A stretch of DNA of 64,000 bases, from contig NZ_CP031844.2 of the NCBI RefSeq assembly GCF_003606345.3, forward strand, positions 186,001-250,000. The letters are read 5' to 3'. The DNA comes from Bartonella krasnovii. Its GTDB lineage: Bacteria; Pseudomonadota; Alphaproteobacteria; Rhizobiales; Rhizobiaceae. The position numbers and the translations under genes are program-made. The notes beneath the pieces were generated by a model that made no database searches, had not been told where the DNA came from, and saw only the letters and a list, made by a program, of their open reading frames with translations. Shown in pieces: positions 29,583 through 38,419 of this stretch. Each line of letters begins with the position of its first letter. The stretch's first letter is position 1.

Positions 29583-30746
29583 ATGGTGTCATCAATGATT
29601 ATTTCTTCAACATTTGATTATCGCAAGGCTGCAAAGCGTCGTCTTCCTCCCTTTCTTTTTCATTATATTGATGGTGGAGCTTATGCTGAAGAAACGATGC
29701 GACATAATTGTACAGATCTTCAAGCACTTGCACTACGTCAAAGGATTCTAAGGCAAGTTGGTACTGTTGATCTTTCAGTCAAACTTTTTGATCAGACACT
29801 TAATTTACCGGTTATTCTTGCTCCTGTTGGGCTAACGGGCATGTATGCACGCCGTGGTGAGGTACAAGCTGCGCGTGCAGCCGTTGCAAAAGGGATTCCT
29901 TTTACTCTATCTTCTGTTTCAGTTTGCCCTATTGCAGAGGTGCAGGAAGCCGTTGGAGATGCATTTTGGTTTCAACTTTATGTTCTCAAAGATCGTGGAT
30001 TCATGCGTGATGCATTAGAGCGCGCTTGGGCATCTGGTGTTCGCACGTTGGTTTTTACAGTTGATATGCCAGTTCCAGGGGCCCGTTACCGTGATGCGCA
30101 TTCAGGGATGTCTGGTCCTTATGCTGGATTACGCCGTTTTTTACAAGCTTTTACACATCCACATTGGGCTTGGGACGTTGGTATTATGGGGCGCCCCCAT
30201 GATCTTGGAAATATTTCCACTTATCTCAAAAAGAAGATTGCATTGGATGATTATGTTGGTTGGATTGGTGCAAATTTTGATTCATCAATTAGCTGGCATG
30301 ATCTACAATGGATTCGCGATTTTTGGAAAGGAAAAATGATTTTAAAAGGTATTCTTGATCCAGAAGATGCGCGGGAAGCAGTACAATCTGGTGCTGATGG
30401 AATTGTTGTTTCCAATCATGGTGGACGCCAACTCGATGGTGTCTTATCAACGGCACGAGCATTGCCAGCAATTGCGGATGCTGTAAAGAGTGATTTAGTT
30501 ATTTTAGTGGATTCTGGTGTGCGCTCTGGTCTTGATGTAGTACGCATGATCGCACAAGGCGCAGATGCTGTTATGATTGGTCGTGCTTTTGTTTATGCAC
30601 TTGCAGCAGCAGGTGAGAAAGGTGTTACTCACCTGCTTGATCTTTTTGCCAATGAAATGCGGGTAGCTATGACATTGACAGGTGCTCAGACAATCAAAGA
30701 GATTACGCACAAAAGTTTAGCGAATACAGATGTTTTTAAGCAATGA
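29583..30746 (+). CDS. lldD: L-lactate dehydrogenase (FMN-dependent, quinone-linked)
   Basis: 387 residues, closely similar in motif order to E. coli LldD. A TIM-barrel flavoenzyme that oxidises L-lactate to pyruvate and passes electrons to the quinone pool at the inner membrane. Visible signatures: [89 protein letters not shown] FMN site and the active-site His in [17 protein letters not shown] 29583 has AGGA upstream; an internal ATG 12 bases later is the E. coli-like start and cannot be excluded. It is a single gene between two eroded zones. Lactate is a plausible fuel for a blood-borne bacterium (inference). Confidence 0.95.
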   Translation: MVSSMIISSTFDYRKAAKRRLPPFLFHYIDGGAYAEETMRHNCTDLQALALRQRILRQVGTVDLSVKLFDQTLNLPVILAPVGLTGMYARRGEVQAARAAVAKGIPFTLSSVSVCPIAEVQEAVGDAFWFQLYVLKDRGFMRDALERAWASGVRTLVFTVDMPVPGARYRDAHSGMSGPYAGLRRFLQAFTHPHWAWDVGIMGRPHDLGNISTYLKKKIALDDYVGWIGANFDSSISWHDLQWIRDFWKGKMILKGILDPEDAREAVQSGADGIVVSNHGGRQLDGVLSTARALPAIADAVKSDLVILVDSGVRSGLDVVRMIAQGADAVMIGRAFVYALAAAGEKGVTHLLDLFANEMRVAMTLTGAQTIKEITHKSLANTDVFKQ

Positions 30747-31430
30747 AAGTTATATTTTTATACTACTTTTAGAAAAAGAAAATTTTTTATAAAAGAGCAT
30801 CATTGTATATGTAAATATATATTGGTGGTTAACGTTAAAGAAAAAGGTCAAAAATCTCTTCTATAAATTGACAATAAATACCCAATAATAATAGTAAAAA
30901 GTACAAATAACACTTCATAAATCTGTTATTCACTTTGTTAAAACGCATTCTAAGGATAAAAAGGAAAAAGCGCTGCGAGCAAAGGAATAACAACTGTTGA
31001 TATAGAAAAAATAGGTATAAATAATGCTGTAAGTATTTTTCCTCTCCTATTTATAAAAAACATAATACACTATATTTATTTAATATAAAATTAAGCACAT
31101 ACAGTTTATAACTAACTTTACTTTAAAATAAAAATATATTATTTAATAATTTATAAATTATAGTGAAAATAGAGATATATTGTAGACTATCTATAGTATT
31201 TATACTTATATTAATGAATAATATATTATATGGACATGGTATTGTTTTTTATAGAATATGTTTTTTAATCTTTTTAAAAATGTATCCACTAGAAAGCAAG
31301 ACAATGCAATTTAATGTTTTTATCAGTCTCTTTTTTTGCATCCTCAATGATTTATGATGCGTTTAAACTGGACGAGCGTATTAAGATGTAGTTTCATGTT
31401 TTTTGTATCTTATGTCATTGCTAACATAGT
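30747..31430. other. AT-rich interval without a gene
   Basis: Extremely AT-rich; the 64-codon frame at 31163-31357 is Ile, Phe and Leu rich without a ribosome binding site and is rejected. No repeat of family A or B is recognised. Confidence 0.45.
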
Positions 31431-31439
31431 TTTCATTAT

Positions 31440-31970
31440 ACCTTCTTGACTTATTCTATAACTTGCTAAAACAATCCTATTAGCTTCCATTATAGATTGG
31501 CTCATCCGGTATTTCTAACGATACAAATTTGCATACAATGCTTATATTTCATAAGTAATCTCGTAATTGCTTCTCCAAGTTCCCCATGAATGCTATGTTC
31601 TTTATAAACAACGATAGATTTGTGAGATTTACAGAGTTCTAATATAAATGCAATCATCTAAAGATTGGATTGTTGTTACACTTACAACTGTTGATATAAT
31701 TTCATATTTTTTGATAACAGAATCTTTGTGATATTGATTTTTACAGCATTACTTAAAGCATGATTATGAATATTTTTAATAGCGTGCTTACTTAAACCTA
31801 TATAAATGGACGCAGGATTACTAAGAGTAGAAAGAATTGCGATTTCCATTTGATCGAATGATTACGACGTAAGTAATTGGATAATATTTATTTTATCATT
31901 AAATGAAAAAGAAAAGTTTTTCTCTCTTTTAAATAGAGGACGGGTTATCACTTAGCCATTAGGGGGAGTT
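31440..31970 (-). pseudogene. Probable transketolase C-terminal-subunit fragment
   Basis: Read on the minus strand, 31840-31730 gives SFDQMEIAILSTLSNPASIY followed by IGLSKHAI, which resembles the transketolase segment with D-x-x-E and GPVYIRLGR. Further along, 31650-31540 gives AFILELCKSHKSIVVYKEHS followed by IHGELGEAITRLL, which resembles the EEHSIxGGLGSAVAE motif of the transketolase C-terminal domain. Stops and frame shifts separate the pieces. The two motifs occur in the right order and spacing for the family, which is why I prefer this to chance, but each match alone is weak. Confidence 0.42.
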
Positions 31971-33220
31971 TGTAAGAAACTTGTTTGATGTAAGACAATT
32001 TAACATCGCGGCCATTTTTTATCATTTGAAGTCGTAAAAAGATGGCTACAATAGATAAAAAATGATTGGATATAAAAAACTATATTTCTGTTAGTTTCAC
32101 ACCAGTTGCTGATATTGGTGACAAAAAAATTTTACAAAAACAATCATCAAAATTTATTTGAGGATGTTTCTTATAGCATATACATAAAATCTTTTGTCGG
32201 GGTATTTTCTTTAGACGGAAATTCATTCTATTCGCTGAAATCGGCAAAAATCTTTCAAGTAATGCCGTAAACTTTTTGGAGGATATTATAACGCTACGAT
32301 TGTTCTTTTATGAAAAGGTTAGCGTTTAAACGAATTGCTGTGAATTGTTTCAACGCTTAATGAAGAAAGAAGCAGAAATTTTTACGAATTTAGAAGGGAG
32401 CAAAAAACTTTATCTTTACAAGCGTATGAGTAGTGAGAAGATAACCAATCTCATACGATGAGAGTTGAAATCCATTGTCGCATTCGGTTTAAACTTTTCC
32501 AATTTGAAGGTATACTGAAACTTATTGACGATCCTTTGGCAAGTGTTCGCATTGAACATTTAAGTTGGCCCTGTTTCTATTGTACGTTTTAGACGTCCCA
32601 ATACCTTGTTTTTGACTCACCCTATTGTGGTATTAAAGGTTATTATGGAAAGTATTTGTGTCAGCGGAAGAATTATCAGATGATGGCATGTTTTTTTATA
32701 AAGAAAAGTGCCTTTTGGCTTTAAACAATATGCTAGAAGTTTTAAAAACTTTTAGTTAATTTCATAAAAGAGATTATACCACCTTATATAGATTGCTCTT
32801 AAAATAATACAATTTCTGTTAACGAACGGAGCATTACCAATTTTGATTTCTAAAACAGAGAAACAATATGAATTAAAGTTTTTTAATTTCGAAAGTCTGT
32901 TGAGAATTTTTCCATAATCTTTTGAAAAAAGTAAACTGATAGAAGGATTTGTATCAAAATAGAGAAACTTTTCTAGCAAGTTACGAATAAATTTAAAAAT
33001 ATATATTGAATATAAAAAATGTTACAACGTATCAGCAGAGAGTGCATTAGAAATGAGAGTAAAAGTGAATAAAGAGGCACAAGGATACATTTCTACTATC
33101 TTTTATAATCCACTAAAAATAAAAGTTAAAGCAAAATTTTATATCAAAAATTAAAGGAGGTCTAAAGAACGGCCCCAAAAAGGTGAATGGGCAATGCGTG
33201 AAAAGGTGGATAAGAAGGTA
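31971..33220. other. Eroded coding sequence, unidentified
   Basis: On the + strand, 32230-32320 reads AEIGKNLSSNAVNFLEDIIT. After stops it continues with QRLMKKEAEIFTNLEGSKKL (about 32350-32410), and 32630-32760 reads ESICVSAEELSDDGMFFYKE followed by KCLLALNNMLEVLK. These look like pieces of real proteins with nonsense mutations, but I cannot name them. The 75-codon minus frame at 32752-32979 is probably chance. Confidence 0.35.
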
Positions 33221-33224
33221 AATT

Positions 33225-33660
33225 AGAAGACTATTTCATAGATTGATCAGCAGCATTCGTAAAGTTTTTCCTCAAGATAGATATTGTGATAGAAGAGGGG
33301 GGGTGAATATTTGAAAAATAATATGCATCTTTGGTTATTTCATTATACACATCACGACAAGCGCTATGAAATGGAGTTTGATCTTATCACAAGATTTTCT
33401 TTAAAAAAGGCACAAGAACCTGCAAGACATTATAATAATATTTTCAAAGAAGGTACTGGTATTATTGTTTTCAAGAAATTATGCTGGCGCTTTTTTAAAA
33501 GTAAAAAGCTGAATTAAAAAATGAAGGCGAAAACGGGCGTTTACTTTCTCCATTGGGATTGTATGTTATTTAGCAGATAGAAAGCAGCTTACCTATAGAA
33601 AAATCATATTATCCGCAATGCTCTTGCACCACTTTAGCATGAAAAAGAAAATATAGTGCG
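33225..33660 (+). pseudogene. N-terminal remnant of a phage tyrosine integrase
   Basis: The frame at 33311-33517 reads MHLWLFHYTHHDKRYEMEF, then SLKKAQEPARHY and IFKEGTGIIVFKK. This fits the N-terminal arm domain of prophage integrases (WIFRYTHxGKRREMGLGS, SLxxARExAxxYRxxxAxGIDPI). Just upstream DRYCDRRGG in another frame resembles the preceding GxYCDGxGL segment, and downstream GRLLSPLGLYV and then NALAPL appear in shifted frames. The catalytic R-H-R-Y domain is not readable. It is about 2.7 kb from tRNA-Thr, a plausible former attachment site, and next to phage lysis genes. Confidence 0.55.
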
Positions 33661-33986
33661 AAAATATTTACTCTATCTTTAAAAGCATTGTGGTAAAAAA
33701 TTGAAACAACGTCATTTACAAAAAGCCAATATCTATGTAGAATTTTGCGGATTGCTTTTTTAGGCAGAGACAGATTTTTAGAGATAACTCTTGCTGAAGA
33801 CAACTTCTTATATCAAAAGATCTTTTAAGGGCAATTCACAGCATATTTTCTTCTCTTGTCACTCCAATAAGATCAAATAGACTACATAAAGTGTTTTAGC
33901 CCATTAAAAGTCTGCTTTTAATTTGAATGGATTCATCTCTTTCAAATTTTTTCATTGATGAATGTTTCAGAGGAATGGCATTTTTA

Positions 33987-34202
33987 TTACTTCACTTTTC
34001 GTGTATGTTTCCACCCACATAGACGCTCACCTTGTTCGTTATGTTTTAAGATATCTCTTGCCAAATTTGGACTAATGGCATTAATGTCTTGTCGATTCAA
34101 ATAAATTGGCAGCCATCCAATACAAGAAGTTCGTTCATTCGTCGCGCATCCAGTTAGAAAGCTTATTGCGCACATCAGCATCACTTTTCTTGTTAATTTC
34201 AT
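33987..34202 (-). CDS. Phage outer-membrane spanin-like lipoprotein (Rz1-type)
   Basis: 71 residues. Signal sequence KVMLMCAISFLTGC ends in an LTGC lipobox (Cys at about residue 19), so the mature protein is a small outer membrane lipoprotein of about 53 residues. The body (CIGWLPIYLNRQDINAISPN, then LARDILKHNEQGERLCGW) is typical of small lipoproteins found after endolysin genes in rhizobial prophages. Its start lies inside the preceding gene in a different frame (68-base overlap), the usual layout of outer and inner spanin genes. Spanins fuse the two membranes at the end of phage lysis. Spanin function is inferred from topology and overlap. Confidence 0.72.
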   Translation of the reverse strand: MKLTRKVMLMCAISFLTGCATNERTSCIGWLPIYLNRQDINAISPNLARDILKHNEQGERLCGWKHTRKVK

Positions 34203-34362
34203 TTTCTACCTCAAGGCGTGTTTTTGCTGTATTAAAAGCTTCTTTTGTTTGTTTTTGCTTCTCAACTTTTTTCCCAAGGAAAAAGGCTTTCGCTAAAGCT
34301 ATAAAAAAAGCTGCTATGATTGCTGATGTTGTCGTCAGATATTTCTTTATCCATAAGATCAT
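34135..34362 (-). CDS. Phage inner-membrane spanin-like protein (Rz-type)
   Basis: 75 residues. An N-terminal membrane helix (YLTTTSAIIAAFFIALAKAF, about residues 8-27) is followed by a highly charged helix (EKQKQTKEAFNTAKTRLEVE, then NEINKKSDADV) predicted to form a periplasmic coiled coil. This is the topology of an inner-membrane spanin. Its ATG overlaps the endolysin stop codon (ATGA-type, 4 bases), and its 3' end encloses the start of the lipoprotein in another frame. The three genes thus form a compact lysis cassette. Confidence 0.72.
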   Translation of the reverse strand: MILWIKKYLTTTSAIIAAFFIALAKAFFLGKKVEKQKQTKEAFNTAKTRLEVENEINKKSDADVRNKLSNWMRDE

Positions 34363-35021
34363 AGGCGATGTTCCTGAAAACGTTTAGCAATATATATCAT
34401 CGCTGTACAAGCAGCTAAAACCATAATGCCTGCTAAAGCCCATTGGACAGGACCATTTCCTGCAAAAAGTCCTCCAAGCCCTGAAAAAGAGCCTATAATT
34501 GGTGCAAGAGCTTCTATTTTACAAATCCCCGTTACGCCTTCTGGTTCTACAACATGATAATTAGGCGCAACACGAGCTCCTTTCGCCCATAACCCTGCTT
34601 CGGCTGCCCGACGATTGACAAGACCTTGGATACGTTTCCCGCCTACTCTTGTCCATTTTTGCAATTCAGTTGGTACCGCTTCATATTCATTGTTATTGAG
34701 CTTTTTTAAAAGTGTAGATTTGCAAAAAGCTGTTATTCCTACATTATATGAAAATGACACTAAAGCTGCGAATTGTTCATCACTTAAAGGAACAGTAACA
34801 GCTTTTTCAACAGCGACCTCACACTCTTTCAAATCCTGACAAAGGATTCTCTCAGCCTCTTTTTCTGTAATTTGCATGTCTTTATGGACACTTGGGGTGC
34901 CAGCTGCACTTGTATGCCCATAGCCAATTGTCCATATTCCACCAGAATCCTCATAGGCCTTTAAACGTAAACCCTCCCATTGCTTAATCAGTGCAAGCCC
35001 TTCTGTTGATATTTTTCGCAT
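34359..35021 (-). CDS. Phage endolysin, GH24 (T4-type) lysozyme with C-terminal membrane segment
   Basis: 220 residues. The N-terminal 150 residues are a GH24 muramidase with the catalytic triad in canonical spacing: Glu16 (WEGLRLKAY), Asp25 (EDSGG) and Thr31 (WTIGYGHT). FAALVSFSYNVGITAFCKST followed by LLKKLN and LVNRRAAEAGLW are further family motifs. The C-terminal 70 residues include a hydrophobic helix (QWALAGIMVLAACTAMIYIA, about 191-211), unusual for a soluble endolysin and suggesting membrane tethering or an internal holin-like segment. There is no N-terminal signal-arrest helix. All reading frames of the cassette are intact although everything around it is destroyed. Confidence 0.9.
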   Translation of the reverse strand: MRKISTEGLALIKQWEGLRLKAYEDSGGIWTIGYGHTSAAGTPSVHKDMQITEKEAERILCQDLKECEVAVEKAVTVPLSDEQFAALVSFSYNVGITAFCKSTLLKKLNNNEYEAVPTELQKWTRVGGKRIQGLVNRRAAEAGLWAKGARVAPNYHVVEPEGVTGICKIEALAPIIGSFSGLGGLFAGNGPVQWALAGIMVLAACTAMIYIAKRFQEHRL

Positions 35022-36096
35022 TATTCTTAATCCTATAATAAAGCCTACATAAAGCAGGACGTGAATTCAAAACTTACATCTATTCAATTTTAAAGCACAA
35101 AAAAGCTAGAGGGTTTAATTGAGATAAAACCATCTTAATGAACTTTATTAAAACTCATATAACTTTTTATTATAGAAAAACTCCTTAAATAATATTCATT
35201 TTGTATTAATTATTTTCCTTTTAAGCCTAAACACAATAATTTTTAACAAACCACTTTATAAATTTATAATCAGATACTTCACATATAAATATAATTTATC
35301 TAGAATAACTTAGAGGAAAATTATTTAAAAAAACAAATACTTTTAGTAAAGAACCTCTTTTCAAAAAAGTAAGGAATATAATAATTAATGAAATAATAGG
35401 CATTGATTCTTAAATAATTTCATAATCCATAATTTATCCCATAGAAACTTTTATAAAAACAAAAAAGGCACTAAAGTTAAACACTCTCTACCTATAAATT
35501 ATCTTAGAATCAATATATCGAATACATAACGTATTATACATATTTAATCAAAAAAGCTATAGTTAATTTAATTGTTCTTTGTTTTTTCTCTAGTTTCTTA
35601 ATTTACCTAAAAAAATACCTTCATAAAGGATTTCGAATGAACTGTTACGTAAATTTTTTTATAAATAAAATATATCTACATGAAAACATAGTGGGATATT
35701 TTATCTCTCTCTTATAGTCTGTTCCTAACTGAAACAATATATTAGAGGAGCATATTCAATCTATAGATCAATGATATTTAATAACTTTTAAAAGAATATT
35801 GTACTGTAACAAACTTGAACGGTAAGTTTTGGTTATGTATTTTTTCATATGTATAACGCCTTCATCTTCTTCATATGAAGCGTTTTGGTCAATAATATTA
35901 TCTTGTCTAGTGTTGTATTAGCTAGGTTTCCAACAACATCTTAAACCAATTAATCAAGCTTTTGAAATCTTTTTAGGTGCAATAACACAAGGTATACAAA
36001 AGATTTTTATAAAAGCTACTTGAAGTTAGAAAGGGAATTGTTCCCTCCCAGCATTTTCACCTATTTACATAACATAAAAAATAGAAAGATAATAAT
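35022..36096. other. AT-rich interval without a gene
   Basis: Over 1 kb with stops in all frames. A short block at 35870-35890 (CTTCATATGAAGCGTTTTGG) recalls the CATAAGAGGCGTTTT block of repeat family A but lacks the other blocks. Nothing else is seen. Confidence 0.4.
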
Positions 36097-36231
36097 ATGC
36101 TTTGTGATAATGGTGATAGATATGTTTCACCCCATGAATGTGCACAGCTTTTTAGTATATCCACAAACGATACGTATTTAGAGGCTTCAAAGCGTTACTT
36201 CCAGAGGCATATAAGTGAGGTAGAGCCGTAA
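36097..36231 (+). CDS. Small ORF, possible excisionase-like remnant
   Basis: 44 codons from ATG 36097. The N-terminal half (GDRYVSPHECAQLFSIST) resembles the opening of small winged-helix excisionase or AlpA-type proteins (RYVSPKExAELLGIST), after which the similarity ends. AGAAAGATAAT upstream is only a weak ribosome binding site. Position between phage lysis genes and tRNA-Thr fits a phage end. It may be a truncated remnant; the call is tentative. Confidence 0.35.
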   Translation: MLCDNGDRYVSPHECAQLFSISTNDTYLEASKRYFQRHISEVEP

Positions 36232-36384
36232 GATGGAGAAAAAAGATGTTAGCTTTTACTTAGAAAAGTACGGAGAAAATAATAACAAACTAAGTAAAAT
36301 TATATAAGCCTCAAGAGATAGTCTAAAAGGTGGAGAAAAACAGAGAATCAAAAGAAAAGCTTTCAATGTATTAAAAACAAAAAG

Positions 36385-36460
36385 TGGTGCCGCATGCCGG
36401 ATTCGAACCAGCGACCCCATCATTACGAATGATGTGCTCTACCAACTGAGCTAATGCGGC
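36385..36460 (-). tRNA. tRNA-Thr (anticodon CGT)
   Basis: On the minus strand the acceptor GCCGCAT pairs with ATGCGGC. A D-arm with AGCTCAGTTGGTAGAGC and anticodon stem CATCA/TGATG around TTCGTAA give anticodon CGT. The T-arm is CTGGTTCGAATCCGG-like, and ACCA is encoded at the 3' end. 76 bases including CCA. All stems pair. Confidence 0.95.
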
Positions 36461-36925
36461 ATAGGTTTGTGAGTCAATAAGACAAAACTAATTTGAGGGT
36501 AATAGCTAAAAGTATGTATAAAAGCAAGTATGCGTTTTTTTCAATAATTTATAATATGTGATAATAATTGAAGGACGAGAACTGTATAAAATTCATGGAA
36601 GCAGTATTCTTGTGATTGTAATGCTATAAAATGTTTCCCGCCGATTTATGATAGTGTTCAAATGAAGAAGCTGTGAAAACCTAGATCTTTACGATAAAAA
36701 ATGGTGTTAAGATATCTTGGTAAAGATAAAAATGTTTTTTGATTCTAAGATAAGAAAGAAATTTATTGAATAAGTGCTCAGGAAACTAAAATTTATCATA
36801 AACCTTATATAATGCGAAAATAAGACGAAAGAAGTTGGTTGAAGCTACTTTTCAATTTTGTAGGAAAAAAAGAAGGAAAGTTAATAAAATTAATCATGTT
36901 TTTTATTTTAAGATGGTGTCTGAAC
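36461..36925. other. Interval between tRNA-Thr and the slyX remnant
   Basis: No readable gene. A/T-rich spacer with stops in all frames and no family A or B repeat recognised. Confidence 0.45.
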
Positions 36926-37093
36926 ATGTCGGATGAAAATCGGCTGATAGAATGAGAAACGAAGTTAGCTTATCAAAAGAAGTTCATTGAGGATCTTTCT
37001 CGTGTGGATACTGATTAATGGAAAGTTTTGGATGAGATATCTAAAAAGTTAATGTTTTAGCGAGACAATTTTCAGATTCAGAGGAGAGCAGCC
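36926..37093 (+). pseudogene. slyX: slyX pseudogene
   Basis: One continuous frame without indels but with three nonsense codons: MSDENRLIE, stop, ETKLAYQKKFIEDLSRVDTD, stop, WKVLDEISKKLMF, stop. The pattern matches the small coiled-coil protein SlyX (MSDxERLIELExRLAFQxxT, then IEDLNxxVTEQWKxIDxLxKK) across its length, with the expected Q or L at the stop positions. The frame is preserved through all three stops, so decay was by point mutation and probably recent compared with the rest of the region. SlyX function is unknown. Confidence 0.65.
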
Positions 37094-37129
37094 TTATTGA
37101 AGCTGTTATTTTGCCATTTTCTCAATAAA

Positions 37130-37565
37130 GCAATATGCTGATTTATAATTATATCTCTATTCAACTTGAATTAAAACTTTGAATACCGTAAGCTTCTCTT
37201 ATTTTAAATCTCCCCTATGTTGAATAAGCCAAACAATGTTTTTTGCAGGTTACAAGCGGGAGAAGCCCGCGTGGATAAAAACTAATAAGAAAGGGCTAAA
37301 AATATCTCTTATGAATCATTTCAAATACCAAGGGGTGTAGCAACGTTTTAGGGCTTGAAAAGTATGTGAAGGTGTTGGCTTGTTACTCTACCAGTGTAAA
37401 GATTGAGGTGCTGAATGGATTTACCACTACATCATTCATGGTTGATGTCATGAAATAGGCTTGGGCATATTGAGAGATGTTGTTTTAAAACAAGCGTGTG
37501 AATGTGTAACCCAATGGTATTTTATTTTATGTGAGGGCTATGCCCCTATGAAGACACTTTTTATA
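37130..37565 (+). repeat. Degenerate dispersed repeat, family B, copy 1
   Basis: About 430 bases sharing ordered blocks with 56480-56935 and 59690-60125. Blocks are TTGAATACCGTAA followed by T-rich sequence, TCTCTTATGAATC with TTTCAAATACCA, GGCTTGTTACTCTACCAGTG, TGTAAAGATTGAGGTGCT, CATGAAATAGGCTTG, and TTTTATGTGAGGGCTATGCC at the end. It could be an old coding sequence repeated three times, but no frame is open in any copy. 37566-37897 holds nothing else recognisable. Confidence 0.55.
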
Positions 37566-37897
37566 TATGATTTCTAGTACTAAACTTAAGAAAGCTTTTT
37601 AAGTACAAAATGCAGCTACAGAAAAATCTAGAGGCTTCAATCTATTTCAATTTTCCTATGCAGGATTTTCTTATAGGCGCGGATTAAATTTATTTGTTAA
37701 TTTCTTTGAATTGATGCAAATAAAATGATGTGGTCGCTATCGATTAAAAATCATGATTAAATATATATACTTACTATAATAAAGCGTTTTAACCCGTTTT
37801 TATAATCAAATGGCTTGTAGTTGTGTTGATAGGGTAAGGGACTCTAGGCTACATCGGTAGTGTATAGTACAGTGAGCTCTAGAAACCTTTTTCAAAT

Positions 37898-38236
37898 TTA
37901 AATGTATCCTCCATTATATGTATATGATATTTTTTGAAAAGGTTTTTGTTTTTCGTAAGTTAAGATACAAAATATTATCGCTAAAGCAGCAAAGATAATC
38001 CATGCTGGTAGATAAGTGAGAGTAATACAAATGGAGGATAAAAAATCAGGCATTATCTTACATAGAGATTGATTAAGGTTATAGATATCTGTTTGCAGAA
38101 GATTTACTAGAATTTTATTAAGGGGGGTTATCGTCCAATGTGATGTGATGACGGAGTGTGCATTATCAATAACGAGCGCTATAATTGTTAGTGTAACAAA
38201 AATGAAAGCCATTAATTTTAATAAAGAACGAAGCAT
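37898..38236 (-). CDS. Small conserved membrane protein, unknown
   Basis: 112 residues with two hydrophobic segments: LLKLMAFIFVTLTIIALVID (residues 4-23), after which comes NAHSVITS, and LPAWIIFAALAIIFCILTYE (about 75-94). The middle (WTITPLNKILVNLLQTDIYN, then LNQSLCKIMPDFL) is predicted to lie in the periplasm. The layout resembles a family of unnamed small membrane proteins common in Rhizobiales. It points towards the family B repeat and is divergent from the permease gene. No function can be read. Confidence 0.65.
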   Translation of the reverse strand: MLRSLLKLMAFIFVTLTIIALVIDNAHSVITSHWTITPLNKILVNLLQTDIYNLNQSLCKIMPDFLSSICITLTYLPAWIIFAALAIIFCILTYEKQKPFQKISYTYNGGYI

Positions 38237-38419
38237 ATTTCTTCCTGTAGTTTTAATGGAACATTCACATAATGCACAGAAAGATAAGGAGTTGCATTAT
38301 GACAAAAAAAATAGATTTATGTTCTGTTTTATAATTTCTATTGAAAAAAAATATGTTGAAGATATTATCGCCCCTTCGTGTAAAGATTACAATCAATATT
38401 GAGGGGGGAGTGAAGAATA

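Noticed and set aside
31163..31357. 64-codon frame in the AT-rich zone
   Set aside because: Composition is that of the surrounding non-coding DNA, no ribosome binding site.
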